Of a stretch of DNA of 64,000 nt, positions 24,373 to 36,159 are shown in pieces. Numbering within the stretch: the first letter of the stretch is position 1; each line of letters opens with the position of its first letter. The position numbers and the translations under genes are program-made. The stretch lies in NCBI RefSeq assembly GCF_000237925.1, contig NW_017386061.1:62001-126000 (forward strand), given 5' to 3'. This stretch comes from Schistosoma mansoni (lineage: Eukaryota > Platyhelminthes > Trematoda > Strigeidida > Schistosomatidae). A model generated the notes under the pieces. That model was not told where the DNA came from. It made no database searches and saw only the letters and a list, made by a program, of their open reading frames with translations.

Positions 24373-25053
24373 ATGGAATCCAAGCTTGTATCAAGGTGTA
24401 TTTCACCTCCAGAATATATATCAAAACAAATCTGTTTTATAATGAATAATCTTACTGAATATAATCTAAAAAGTCAAGTAGATGAAATCACTACTATTAT
24501 GCCATATCACTTTACTCAATGGCTTGCTTATTCAATTCTAAATCGTATTGCTTCAGAACCAAGTCAACATAATGTATATTATAAGTTTATAACAATGATT
24601 TCAGAACATTATACAAATTTTGAGACAATGATGTTAGAAATTTTAACAAAAGAAATTGATTATTTATTAAAACTACCAAATCTTAATGTCTCTAATGGTA
24701 AAATATTAAAATATTTTGGTGGATTTTTGGGTCGTTTAACAATGGCCTATGATATTCCTTTACAACTAGATATCAAATCATTAATTTATACAACTTTTAA
24801 AGATAAACCAAACTTATTAGATTATATCATCTCATTTATATCGGAATTATTAAAAAATATAAAATATAGTAAACGGATAAAACTATCTAATCCATGGGTT
24901 ACAGAAATATTACAAGTCATTAAAGAATTACATCATATCACTGATAAATTAAATGTACAATTTGAAATTGAATTATTGTTTAACTTTTTAGAATGTGATT
25001 TTAATGAATGCAAATCTACTTATTATCTTAAAAGATGTATTGAAAAAAAATGA
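24373..25053 (+). CDS. Stand-alone NOT1-type MIF4G (CAF1-docking) domain protein
   Basis: The 226-residue product resembles the central MIF4G/HEAT domain of CNOT1, the scaffold of the CCR4-NOT deadenylase complex that binds CAF1 (CNOT7/8). Supporting motifs, in family order, are SPPEYISKQICFIMNNLTE (11-29), W..Y.I..R...EP..H..Y..F (50-72), ILKYFGGFLGRLTMA (111-125), LDIKSL (132-137), NPWV..IL.VI.ELH (173-187) and QFEIELL (196-202). The length equals one such domain, whereas full NOT1 has about 2,000 or more residues. I chose the ATG at 24373; the ORF extends upstream to 24331 without another ATG. There is no intron, and a stop is followed 13 nt later by AATAAA, so this is not simply a cut-off exon. 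Codons are strongly A/T-ending. It may be a retrocopy or domain paralogue. Homology is from motif memory; function is inference. Confidence 0.75.
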   Translation: MESKLVSRCISPPEYISKQICFIMNNLTEYNLKSQVDEITTIMPYHFTQWLAYSILNRIASEPSQHNVYYKFITMISEHYTNFETMMLEILTKEIDYLLKLPNLNVSNGKILKYFGGFLGRLTMAYDIPLQLDIKSLIYTTFKDKPNLLDYIISFISELLKNIKYSKRIKLSNPWVTEILQVIKELHHITDKLNVQFEIELLFNFLECDFNECKSTYYLKRCIEKK

Positions 25054-25066
25054 GAAGGAAAGATAA

Positions 25067-25072
25067 AATAAA
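25067..25072 (+). promoter_or_regulatory. Poly(A) signal of the NOT1-like gene
   Basis: AATAAA lies 13 nt after the stop codon, which implies a very short 3' UTR. Confidence 0.6.
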
Positions 25073-25144
25073 CAAACAACCACCTAACTAGATTGACGTT
25101 AGATGTAATACATATATATACGAGTTAATGATCTTCTTGCCCGG

Positions 25145-25190
25145 AATAATAATAATAATAATAATAATTATTATTATTATTATTATTATT
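25145..25190. repeat. Palindromic (AAT)n(ATT)n repeat
   Basis: About eight AAT units are followed directly by a similar number of ATT units, giving a perfect or near-perfect inverted repeat that could form a long hairpin just downstream of the NOT1-like gene. Confidence 0.9.
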
Positions 25191-25199
25191 GTTATTGGC

Positions 25200-28144
25200 G
25201 AGTGGATACAAAAGTACCGATCATTATTTCAAATCATCCAATCAATAACTAGTTGTTATTTTTGTTTTTATTGTTTGCAATTTTTGTTGTTTTCTTTTTT
25301 TAAAGTAAATATAAACATGTGACCATTTTTGGGAATATTGTTTAATAAAGATGAATTATAAAATTATATAAATGGTAAAAACTGCATTGTGATCATTTCA
25401 CACGTTATAATAGTAAGTTATAAATAGGTAAATTACTTATTACAAACAATAATATATTTGTAAGTTATAAAGAGTTAAAATGTTAGTAATAAAGTGAATT
25501 TTAAAACTAAATCTGTATATCTAATTTAATATTGAATAGAGTAAAGTGATAGGAATCTTTGAATGATTATATTTGAGTATACTAGGTGGTATATTAGACA
25601 AATCCACGAAATAGCTGTCAGTCAGTTTAAACCGGACTGTTGAAAAATTAATGTCTTTAAAACCGAGACACGCAATATTGTGGTGTGGGCTACTTATATC
25701 TACACAAGTAGTATATAACGATGGTCGGACGTTGAATGTATTTCACTAGAACATCGATAAGGGGAGAACGGAAACGGGACGCAATTGGTATGAAAATGCA
25801 TGAACAATAATAATCGGAGACTATGAACTGATATTTGAAGAAGGAATGGTCAAGATTGAAACAATTGATTGATAATTTGCAGATTAACTGTTGACTATAT
25901 GGTTGTCAGATTTTAGTGAAATAGTCTGTAATTTTCGTATCACATACATTCGATTGTCCTCAACCGTCTTTTTGTTCACTACAGTATTAATTCGTCGCCT
26001 CGATATATTTGTTCACATCTTTAAAACATTATCCGATACTCCTTTATTTATCTTCTTAAATCCTTTCTGTCATCATTATTAATTTATCTGTTTTTATTCG
26101 TTGAGTTGATTTACAGTTATTGAAATGTAGAAGTTGAGCTAATAAACTGTGCAAGGGTTTTTATGTTTTCAGTTTATTTTTTGATAAAAAGGAGGGGATC
26201 TATTCTAATAAAATAGTTGATTTTTATGAACGAAGCTATCAGTAAATGTCCGAACTGTCTGCTGGCTAACATAAAAATAGGTTGGAACGAAGTTAGAAAT
26301 AGTCACACAACGTTATATCATCACTTAAGAAAGTTATCAACTGTTGGGTGGAATCTTAATGGAAGATGAGAATTTCCTGGTAGTGTTACGTCAGATAATT
26401 TTTGCGTATGATTAGAGACGTTAGCTGACATGATCTAGTACCGAACTCATTGGTTCAAGTGTGTTTCAATTCATGTCTTCCTTTAAATTATTTAATACTT
26501 TTTGTTCTCTGGCTTTATGGATTTTTTTTGAACAACATTTTGCACATATGATTCTCACTAACATCTAGCTAAGTTTGTGTGAGATGTAGTGATACTAATC
26601 GATAGACTTTTAGCGTTAGTTTTAAACCACCCAAGGTTAATAACCTAGTGCCAAAAGATCCAACATGAAAGGTTTTGTCGCAAAATGTATTTCAAAGACA
26701 CATTACCAGTAGACCGAATCGAAGGGACCGCATGTTGTACAAAGGTTGAAGAAAGTGTGTATAAAATTTTCAGTCAGTTATAGGACAGACAAACAAAAAA
26801 TAAAATGTACAATCTCAAAGAGCTTGACCAAATGTTTTGAGATTCGTCAAAAATTAGGCTAATACAATTTTTTTGGTTAATCACTTTAATGTTGGCGACT
26901 GACTGATTAACTAAAATAAAAGCTTCATTTAGATTGAAATATCTATTAAAAAAATAAATTGCTGTGCTTGAAACTTTTGTTTTAGATGACTATAGTGAAC
27001 GATTTGATATATTAAATTGCATTTTTTGTCAATAAGGTCAAATATGAAATTTTAAACCATCTGTTTAAAGTCATCAAATGCAAGATCAGCCAGTTTTAAC
27101 GATCACGCTACCTTTCACAGACGTACATTGAATCCCATTGTCACATCCCATCAGCACAGAGGGGAAAAAGTGAAAAGAATGCATAGCAACGGAGTAAAAC
27201 TAGAAGAAATATCTATCATAGAACAAAAAAAATTAAACGTAGAAAATATGAAGAGTAGGCAATATTTAATCTATCAGCACTTTTTTAACAATAACAATAT
27301 AAAAAGATCATAAGAAATAAGGAATTTCATTTTAGCAAGTTCTTAGGATATTCCGAATTAATATCATGTGAATTTTCGAGATTTTCTACCAACAATAAGT
27401 CTCATAAAATGACCTCTGAAAATGTTAGTCACTTGTAATCGTCAACCTTTGTTAGTTTTGCGTCTAGCCTGAATGTATCTTGTGTTTTGTGGGAGTATGA
27501 GGAGCAGTACGTAAGAGAATCCGGAAGAGGAAAAAAACAAGAGAAAAGGTGAGCTGACGACTCGGTAGACACATAACATGCACTTAAACTTAATACTAAA
27601 ATCGACTGACAACAATCATAAATAACACGACCACGAGATTAAGACAATCTGAAAATCGATACTAGAAGTTGATAGCGTAATGTTTTGAATGTTTTAAAGA
27701 ATTTTGAGTCCGAAAGCACCCATTAAAATCAGCCTGCAGCAACTCCATTCTAAGTATCTCTGAGTGAATTTTAATGTTTTAATAGTCGTACATTTGTCTG
27801 TATGAATTGGAAAAGATTAAAAGTATTCTCTTTCATTCCTAAAGATTTTTATTTGCTTCTGCGCTTAGTTTAGATTGTGTTGTGCATTGTGCTAGTGTAA
27901 ATATAAATCTTTATTATACCAAGTAATAATATCCTCTTTTCACGAATTCATATATGATCAGCATATCGTCATCAGGTTAAACAGATACTCGTGATCAAGG
28001 ACTGGTGTGTACATGCGTCATACTTGAAGTTAGACATGTGTGGCACGTGGACAACAAGGCTTCAACTGCTTCTTCACATTACAGTTAATCATACAAAAAG
28101 AGTGTTAACTTCTGACCAAACTCATAATTAATTTAACAGTTGAA
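25200..28144. other. Gene-poor region
   Basis: About 2.9 kb. ORFs of 61-64 codons show no domain, and no element in the rest of the window matches. Confidence 0.45.
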
Positions 28145-28360
28145 TTCATGAGTCAACTGAAGCTAGACCACCATAAAAAACTTGGAAGCACTGGACGACC
28201 GTTTCGTCCTAGTATTGGACTCCTCAGCACTGAGAATCCAAGACCCCGCCTCGCGAGATTCGAACCAAGGACCTATCGGTTTTGCTAGAGAACGCTTAAA
28301 CTCTACACCACTGAGCAGGCATCCAACGGTGTTAACGTCGAGCTTCTTTGATCAGTCATA
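28145..28360 (-). repeat. Hammerhead SINE (second family), minus strand
   Basis: On the minus strand the unit has an A-box-like 'gctcagtggtgtagagtttaag' in part, a B box 'ggttcgaatctcgcg', a hammerhead region and the family tail 'tggtggtctagcttcagttg'. It matches the units at 11335-11745 and 42185-42518. Confidence 0.8.
28184..28240 (-). ncRNA. Hammerhead ribozyme with CTGAGGA core
   Basis: The minus strand reads CTGAGGAG, stem II (GTCC...GGAC), GAAAC, a short stem III (CGGTCG) and GTC before the cleavage point. CUGANGA allows G at the variable seventh core position, so the core is formally intact. Stem I is weakened: the family form appears to be GCACTG/CAGTGC, while the 5' arm here reads CTCAGTG. 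Confidence 0.65.
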
Positions 28361-28964
28361 CAAACATTTTACACAAATTACTCATTACTGGTTAATAAAC
28401 ATTATTTTTCAGTGTTTATTGCCGTCATCAGTTAATGGGCTTAATCAGTAGGTTAAACGACGCAATATCAACATGGGTTATGCTTGGTGTTTTTCGATTG
28501 TAGAAGTCAGATATCAGGGGGTTGCAAATTTACTCCTTGAAATTTTCGTATATTATCAATCATGCACTCATGAAACTTAAAGAAATATATGGTATGAGTC
28601 AGTGTTATTTGATTGGTGAGTTATACGTGTTTACTCGTTTTTATTCATAACTGATACAACTCCTTCATGTTCGTTTGTTGTCTCTTCTTATCTTTAAGCG
28701 TTGATACAAATGTTATTACTAGATGACTTTTACGAAAAACCTGAGATTTCTTATTTTATCACTTATTAGTGATGCTTTTAGTTATTCTAGCTTGTTAATA
28801 TAAAAATTAAAACTGTCGTGATACAATCATACGGTTGGAGATTTTGCTACTGTGCTGATTAAACATTAAACTTTTCCCCTAAGAAACGATTAATATGACA
28901 TACACCTACAGATCACCAAGTCTAATCATTGAGTTTTTTGTTATGATGGAAAATATTTGTAGCT
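28361..28964. other. No gene seen
   Basis: AT-rich sequence without recognisable features. Confidence 0.4.
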
Positions 28965-29050
28965 CAGGATGAGGATGATGGAAGTGTTTTGATCTCTGAG
29001 CTGGATGGTTTGGTTATGGCAACGTCTGATTTCGATTGTCAGATTGTCTT
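28965..29050 (+). repeat. Fragment related to the foldback repeat at 52.4 kb
   Basis: The block 'gagctggatggtttggt' with its flanks also occurs at both arms of the inverted repeat at 52457-52880. Only a short stretch is alignable. Confidence 0.5.
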
Positions 29051-29736
29051 AATCACTCCCTTCATTAATTAATATAAGTGGGTCCTTTGAACTTGCTTAG
29101 TCGTTAACTCATTTTTCCAATATTCTCCTCCTTTCTAGCTTCTCACGGACACGCTGTTCTATATATTTATCCAGCACACAACATGCCTTCAAACTGGAAG
29201 CAAACCTACAAAGTCTAAGCGTTACAAATCAGTTTACATTTCAGTCTCCAAGTAAATGCATAGGAATTAATTCCATGCTTATGTCCACTGACTCAAAATT
29301 TTATTCATGAATATCAGTACATTAGTATTTTTAATTGACAAAAAGTATACGAAATATGACTATTCTAAGAATTCATTTCTAAAATAATCTCTAAGTAGCG
29401 ACAGTTTATAAATATTATTTTGGGTTTAAATGGCATCAAAATCCAGTCAGCGGATGCAGAACATGAAGTGCTATAAGTACATTGAAAAGTGAACTGAGAG
29501 AATTTCAGAAACAGTTTGATAATTGCATGGATAAACTTGGCAATTTTCTATCATTTATTTCTTTTATTTGCTATTTACGGGATAGTTCTTAATATAGATA
29601 TCTTATTCTTTCAGTCCATTTACACTGTGACATTCGTGATAGCTTTGCCATACATATTTTAGTGAGCGACAACATCTAGTTTTGCATTTAAAGGCCTGGA
29701 ATAACCGAAATTCAAGTATTTGGTAGCGTTCTTGGC
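29051..29736. other. No supported gene
   Basis: No ORF with a domain and no repeat recognised. Confidence 0.4.
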
Positions 29737-30019
29737 GAGGCTATGATTTATGGACGAACCAATCAGGTATAAAATAATAGGTCTCGAATTTCGGCGCGAA
29801 ATTTACTCATCCATTTGGATAAATAGAGTTTTGGCATTATAGCTGATGTCACTTCGTGATGAAAACCCTAAGTATAATTCCTAACCTTAACCATGAACTA
29901 TAAATCATAATTTGAATTCTTCACACAGGTTTATAACCCTCATATAGTCTTAGTTATTATGTTGACACTCTCAGGGTCACTCTAGCGTCACTCAAAGGTC
30001 GTCCATAAATTATGGTCTC
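29737..30019 (+). mobile_element. MITE-like element, 283 bp, ~21-bp terminal inverted repeats
   Basis: The left end (GAGGCTATGATTTATGGACGA less its last base, 29737-29757) and the reverse complement of the right end (29999-30019) agree at about 18 of 21 positions. There is no coding capacity. Diverged copies occur at 478-690, 38838-39115 (inverted) and 51735-51960, all sharing 'gatgtc.cttcgtgatgaaaacc'. No clear target duplication was found, so the superfamily cannot be named. Confidence 0.6.
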
Positions 30020-31984
30020 ATCGAGTTCTTTTATATGGATAATAGAACATTTTAAGTCATTTCCAATCAACGGCTGTATCAAAACAAATTTTTGTGCGTA
30101 ATTCTTGCATTACTTAGTAATTCCGCTCACTCACTATACAGTCAAACGTTTCTCTGGTGCAAAATAACATGCTGAGAGCTAACAACAATATTGTCAGCGT
30201 GATGGAATCAAAATTTCTCTTTTTAAGAGTCAAATCGAACGAAAAATATTTCCACAAACAATCAAAAAGCAGTAATAATCAACCCTTTCGCCAGTATACA
30301 GAAAAATGGAACCAAGTAGTTGAATTTTGGTCGTTACAGTACTCTAAAGTCAGTAATCATCGACCGACATATCATTTTAATACCAGGTATGGGTGCTAAG
30401 AAGTCGGATGTGAACTTATTTTCTAAGCATCAGAATGAAATGCGAGCAGACGTTACTTCAGATCCGCGGCAAGTCTCTTTTTGTGCATTTTCATATCATG
30501 GCTCCAAAATTAGTAACCCTTGTAAGTATAGTAGTTCTGACTATTTTGAAATACGCAGTAGCAAGTTTGACTATATTTCAATTGCTTCAACTACACAATT
30601 TGTTTTTTTGTTAGTAACTTACAAAACAGACATAATAGAGTTGGGGGAGATATATGGGAAGAAATGATACTAGTTGTATGCCAAAAGAAACTATCCAGAA
30701 AAAAATGAGGTGCATTGTAGGATAGTGGCCTAGACTGAAGTTAGAACTTATATAGAAAGTATGTGTGACTACAAAGAGAGCCCAAACTAGATACCTAAAA
30801 GTGAGTTAAATAATATAACTGCTCCTATCAATGGGTAGGATGGATTAACTGATGAATCAAACTGTTTGGACGGTGATCAATTTGGTTAAACGGTTATGAC
30901 TGATGAACTTGTGATTGAAAATAGTGTAGTTGGAAAATCGGCAATCATTACAAATTTTTGCAGCCTAATGATTTTACTCCAAACATCGAAGCGGAATCTA
31001 ATGATATTCTTGCTTTACCTGTTTCTATATAACACGAGTTGATTGATAGTTAGCAGGAGCCTATAACTCTTATGGTACGTGGAGCCGTTGTTCAACCATA
31101 ACAGGCATTACACCATGAGAAACCTGCAGAATACTAAAGAGGTCACAACTATCCTTCAAAGTTCAGTATATGTGAAAAAATTATATTTGAAATAGTCTCA
31201 GCGATTGAAATTTAAATAATTCCAACGTTTTGTCCAGCTAACTTTTCTGGACTTCTTCAGGGAAATAATCAAAATCAAAATCATCAAAGAAATATATAGT
31301 GTTTTTTAACAATCATATCAAAAACTCTACTACTTTAATCCAATCATATTTGGATGTCGAATTTTTGTAAACAGGATAATATGAGTCAGTTGAATGAGGA
31401 TCAAGTGAAAAGTTCAACGATGTGAATTAAAGGAGACTGGAGACTCTTACAACTAAAATTTCCTGTTTAGATGTGGTGGATGAAGGAAGTCCGCCATCAT
31501 AGGCTAGTGTGAAGACCAATTATAAATTATATTCTGGAACTCATATTGTTACTGCTTGCGAAGATGACATCAGTTGAGTGCAAATACTGTTCAGTGCAAA
31601 TGGTCTTGTTAGTGGTATGCGCTCATTGACGTATTGCAGTATATTCGATCGGTCAGCTAATCACTTAAATGGTGTTGCTTGTGCGACGAATTCAAATAGA
31701 AAGCGAGAGAAAAGCATGACAACTGGAAAGAAAGTTTGAGTTTGTTGTCATGTCTTATTAGTTGTGACAGTTGCAATTAATCAGGGAATATGTTTGTTAA
31801 AAACCATCCATGCTATCAGTTATCACACTCTGAAGGGCACTGAAAGATACATATTTTTCAGTGGTGTTGTTCGATCTTGAAATTATTTGATGATGTGGTC
31901 GATTATTCTCAGAGAAATGAGGCTAAAAATAATAAAAGTATGTACAGTTGTTAAGTGTACTGAAATCCAACATCTCAACAAGGA
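30020..31984. other. No supported gene
   Basis: Two overlapping plus-strand ORFs (30157-30399 and 30320-30667) encode no domain I recognise and lack splice support. Nothing else is assignable. Confidence 0.4.
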
Positions 31985-32314
31985 AACAGATGACTTTATG
32001 TTATAATTTGTATTTTTGCTATATAAACGACCCAGCTATTCCTATTGCTTGGTATTCTTATACGATGACACTCGACAAGACCCCAAAATCAGAACACGTT
32101 GAACAGGAATCAAATTGTATTCAAAATAATAATGATCAGTGAACAGCAATCACTAGTTTGAATAATGTTCATATATTTATAGTATATACATAAGAAGCTT
32201 ATAGATTTTTCCGCAATAATATGCCCGGGCTGATCGGTTTAAAATTAACCAATCAGCGCGCAGCAACACCATCATGCATAAAACATGCTTAATCCAATCT
32301 ATATCCCACTAACA
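31985..32314 (-). repeat. 3' LTR of gypsy remnant, minus strand
   Basis: On the minus strand, TGTTAGTGGG begins directly after the polypurine tract, as an LTR should. The sequence continues to about 31985-32010; the far border is not defined. Confidence 0.5.
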
Positions 32315-32324
32315 CCTCCCCCTT
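32315..32324 (-). promoter_or_regulatory. Polypurine tract of gypsy remnant
   Basis: The minus strand reads AAGGGGGAGG immediately before TG of the LTR and about 25 nt after the end of the integrase ORF, the expected place for plus-strand priming. Confidence 0.7.
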
Positions 32325-32347
32325 GAGCAGATTCGTAGGATCTGGTG

Positions 32348-33535
32348 CTAGGGTCCAACTGGTTTGTGCTTCCGGTTAGTCCACCTTCTAGGTAATAAGG
32401 ACGTTGTATCATCCTTCGTTTGCACCTTGACTGTCCTGTCTGTTTCAGGTGTTTTGAACTCAAAGGTGTCTAGCAGAACATCAAGAGGTAATCTATGCTG
32501 CGTTTCGTTGTTGGAGATCGAGGTTGATTTCAGTTGGTTAGCATGACGCACCCAGATTTCTGAACCAACGGACACCTCGTAAACCACATTTCCTTTCTTT
32601 TGCACGATCCGACCAGCTATCCATGTAGGATGTTTTCCTCGATAGTCCATAGCAAGTACCTTTTGACCCACACTGAACAATCGTTTTTGTGCCCCATGAT
32701 GACTATTGTACTGTTTCTCTATCATCACGTTTCGTTGCGGCTTAAGAGCTGGAGTCGGACGAATGCTCTCAAAATGTGTACGTATTTTTCTGGAAAGTAA
32801 CGCTTCCGCTGGGGAGACTCCATTTGTTGTCTGAGGGTTCAGTGTCGAACGGTAGATAAACAAGAACCTCTCTAAGATCTCTTCGGTATCCCCTTCCCCT
32901 CTTGAGTTTTTTAGAGCATTTTTGAACGTACCAACAAAACGTTCTACCTGGCCGTTCGATTGCGGATGGAATGGAGGTGTTCTGATGTGCCTGATTCCAT
33001 TCTGCTGACAAAATGCTGAAAAGTCTTTTCTGACTTCACCTGACGACACTGGAGTGTTTTGAATTGCTGCTGGTACTACACTCCGTATTTCTGGAACCTT
33101 TTTACCTGTCTTTTTTGCATATGAAGTGGTGTCTAATGATGAGCACGACACGTTACAAACGCTGTTGATGGGTATATCCATTAATCCAAGCTTTTCTAAC
33201 ATATCTAGACCAAGTAGATCAAGGTTTGGTCGTTCTGTTAGATAACATACTCCTTTACAGTTATTTCCATTGAAGGAAAATTCACATTGTAATTCGCCAA
33301 CTAGTTTAAGTACGCCTCGAGATGCATTTTTAGCCGTTTTTTTTCGATGGCTTCATTGGCGGCTTTCCCAGCAAGTTATACGTCTCTCTAGACACTAGAG
33401 TAATATCGGATGCTGTATCAATTTAAAGACGAGCCGCTATACCATTAATCTGGATCGTAACATACTTTCTCCGAATGTCATAGTGTGTTTGAAAAGCTGC
33501 TACCAGAGAAAGAGATTTAGACTCAGCTGATTTCA
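32348..33535 (-). pseudogene. Ty3/gypsy pol remnant: protease joined to integrase
   Basis: Two pol pieces lie on the minus strand. From about 33480 to 33210 runs an aspartic protease region (KYVTIQINGIAARL, then IDTASDITLVSRETY with catalytic Asp, interrupted by a stop and frameshifts). From 33202 to 32348 an open frame starts with protease-end sequence (MLEKLGLMDIPINSVC) and passes directly into the C-terminal half of integrase (FCQQNGIRHIRTPPFHPQSN, GQVERFVGTFKNAL, then a GPY/F-like end). The reverse transcriptase, RNase H and N-terminal integrase, together some 2 kb or more, are missing. The element cannot move on its own. A hammerhead-SINE tail interrupts its 5' side. Confidence 0.82.
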
Positions 33536-33626
33536 CCACACGTGCACATATGCCAATTAGAGACTGACCAGTTGCAGTCCTAACACATCGATGGGAAGAT
33601 TCAAACAAACAATACTAAGTGAATTG
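33536..33626 (+). repeat. SM-alpha-like SINE tail fragment
   Basis: The block 'cacatatgccaattagagac', the following 'agttgcagtccta' and 'gggaagattcaaacaaacaatac' match the tail of the hammerhead SINE at 10890-10960. It interrupts the gypsy remnant upstream of its protease. Confidence 0.7.
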
Positions 33627-33759
33627 AGAACTTAATCTGTTATCAATATTAAGATGTTATAGCAACTCAGATACAATTGAGTTTGTTTACATCTAATTCA
33701 GCTAAGCCCTTTTGTTAACTTATTTAATGGACAGTCATTCATACAATAACAAACTATCT

Positions 33760-34165
33760 ATACCATTGTGCTTTTATTATATACGCTTGAACATTGCTTA
33801 CTGCCTACGCATGTATTCATTCCGCTAGCATTATTATTATTCGCTTATTTGATCCGATGATTCATGCTTTTCCACTTATATATATATATGTACATTTTTA
33901 TCCTGTTTACTACTTGCCCTGCTTGCTCTCTGCTCTGAACTACGCTACACCGTACTGTATACGCTTACTCATTCATTCGGCTCTGCGGCACTGCTCTTTC
34001 ATGTTTGCTTGACGTACCTGTAATATTGGATAACTGTGTGTGGTTCAGTAATAAACGCGATCAACCCTTCGTATTCGTCTTCTGATTTATACATCGTTAG
34101 GACGTTGTCGAGTAACGGTTATCAAGACGAACAATATACGAAGCTTAGGTATAGTACCGAATATC
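33760..34165 (+). repeat. LTR-like fragment, plus orientation
   Basis: It carries a poly(A) signal (AATAAA at about 34050) followed by 'cttctgatttatacatcgttagg...cgagtaacggttatcaag', which parallels the 3' parts of the LTRs at 58113-58612 and 21496-21835. No internal retroelement sequence adjoins it. Borders are approximate. Confidence 0.5.
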
Positions 34166-34799
34166 GACCACCACAATGTGTCGAAACATACTCAGGACAA
34201 AACATTCGTCAGCTTCCAACTTGTCTTCATGAGTTGTTTATGTTTCTATTGCTGAATTATTAAATTAGCATTACTATCAGTTACTATAACCACATACTTT
34301 AGTATGGAAACGATGTACTTTTATCTAAATATGCAGTCGCATTTTGTGAGTGCTTCTCAGCATTAGACTGACAGGTTTTTTTCTTTAACCATCAGAGCAG
34401 GCGTCATGGTTTTAGCTTTACCACTCATCACATCTCATTTTACACTCCGGTCAGGGAATAAACCCTTTCGTCAAGCCCGGGTAAAGGACGATGGTTGGGA
34501 ATGGGGTCAGCAACCATATCCTGTAAAAAGCAACCTTGCTAAAAAAAACGCTGACCAGAGTAAACCATTTAAACTCTTCTCTGAAAGTTGTAGGATCTTC
34601 ATCCAGTAGAATTATAATGCCTCATGGTGAAAGCAGAGATTATTCGGCAATCACAAGGACGATTATACTTCTGAAAACCATATTAAAAGTTATTATAGGT
34701 ACATAGATTGTCCGGACAATGTGGGAGACCGAAGGGATTATTAAAATGACTACGGCAATGGGGAGATACAACTTGGTGGTTCTCGGAATAAGCTTGTAG

Positions 34800-35185
34800 T
34801 GACCTACTTTTCATGGCGAGAACACGATTTGTGTAATGGAAACAATTATTATCATAACCAGTTGTACCAGTGATTGTTTCACTGTACTTGTTTGTTTAAC
34901 TGTACCAAAAGCACTTTTCCTTCCGTTGTCCATTTCGCCTGTGCGAATGAGCTTACACTCCATCGTTTTGCCTGTAATTTTTGGCACGTCTCGGTATTCT
35001 TTCAATACCACGAGATCGTCAACCAATATACCGTATCTGGACCATTAACAGCCCTCTGGTTTTCGGCCTACCAAGGGATCCAAGTCGATATCTGGCACGT
35101 AATCATGTTGTAGTGGTGAACATAGCCAATCGCGACTCCACCCCACCTACAAGCTGAACCCACTGGACCCAAGGTAGACAGGACC
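34800..35185. other. Unidentified insert within the dead RTE copy
   Basis: This segment splits the endonuclease region and has no counterpart in the other RTE copies. Minus-strand reading includes 'VDDLVVLKEYRDVPKITGK'-like sequence that I do not recognise. It is GC-richer than the surroundings and could be part of another element. Confidence 0.4.
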
Positions 35186-36159
35186 GATGCTATATGACTC
35201 TGATCATGAAGAATAAAATGCTCTACACACAAGGACATGCAATGATGTTGTTTAAAGGAGCACGAAAAATACTTATAAGATGGAAATCTCATGGATTCAG
35301 AGTCATCAAAGCATCCTTCAAAACAAAGAAGGAAGATATCACGATGAATGTTATCCAGTGTTATGCACCAACCAATGTTAGCAACCACGACATTAAAGAT
35401 CAGTTCTATGAGAGGCTGCAATCAATCATAGAGAAGTGACCAAGAAAGCCTCTCACCACCATGACGTGAGACCTAAACGCCAAATTGGAATGGACAACTC
35501 TGGACGTGAATATATCACGAGACAACATGGACTGACTGGGAGGAAGGAATGAGAATGGTGACATATTTGCAAATTTATGTGAATTCAACAAATTGATTAT
35601 GGATACACAATATTCCTACACAAACGAACATACAAAGCTATATGGGTCTCACCGAATCACATCACGGAGAACTAGATCGACCATATTTGGAACAGTGAAG
35701 CATTCAGAATGACAAAGAAAGACATGAGAACAAAGAGAGGAGCTGACATAGTTTCACATCAACACTAGCTGGTTGTGACCAATATGCAACTGAAGCTACA
35801 GAAGCATTGGTCAACTGGACAAACAGCATTACAATCGTTCAATACAGCCTTCCTTCGAGATACTGGCAAACTCAACGGATTCAAGATATCTCTGAACAAC
35901 AGGTTCCAAGACTGACATGATCAGCAGAGAGAAGAATAAGAAACAACTACTATGGGGGACAATTGGAAATGGATCAGAGAAGCACTAACTTCAACATGTG
36001 AAGAGGTTGTGGACCGCAACAAGCATCATCATGAGGAATGAATCTGTATGGAGAGAGTGTGCAAGATTGAAGAACTGTAGAACAAGAAGGCAGCGATTAA
36101 CAACAGCCGAATAAATCAGGCTGACTGGCCATCAGACAAATCAAGAGTGAGTAAGCAGC

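Noticed and set aside
30157-30667. Two overlapping ORFs of 80 and 115 codons
   Set aside because: No domain, no splice or poly(A) support, and biased composition; not enough to call a gene.
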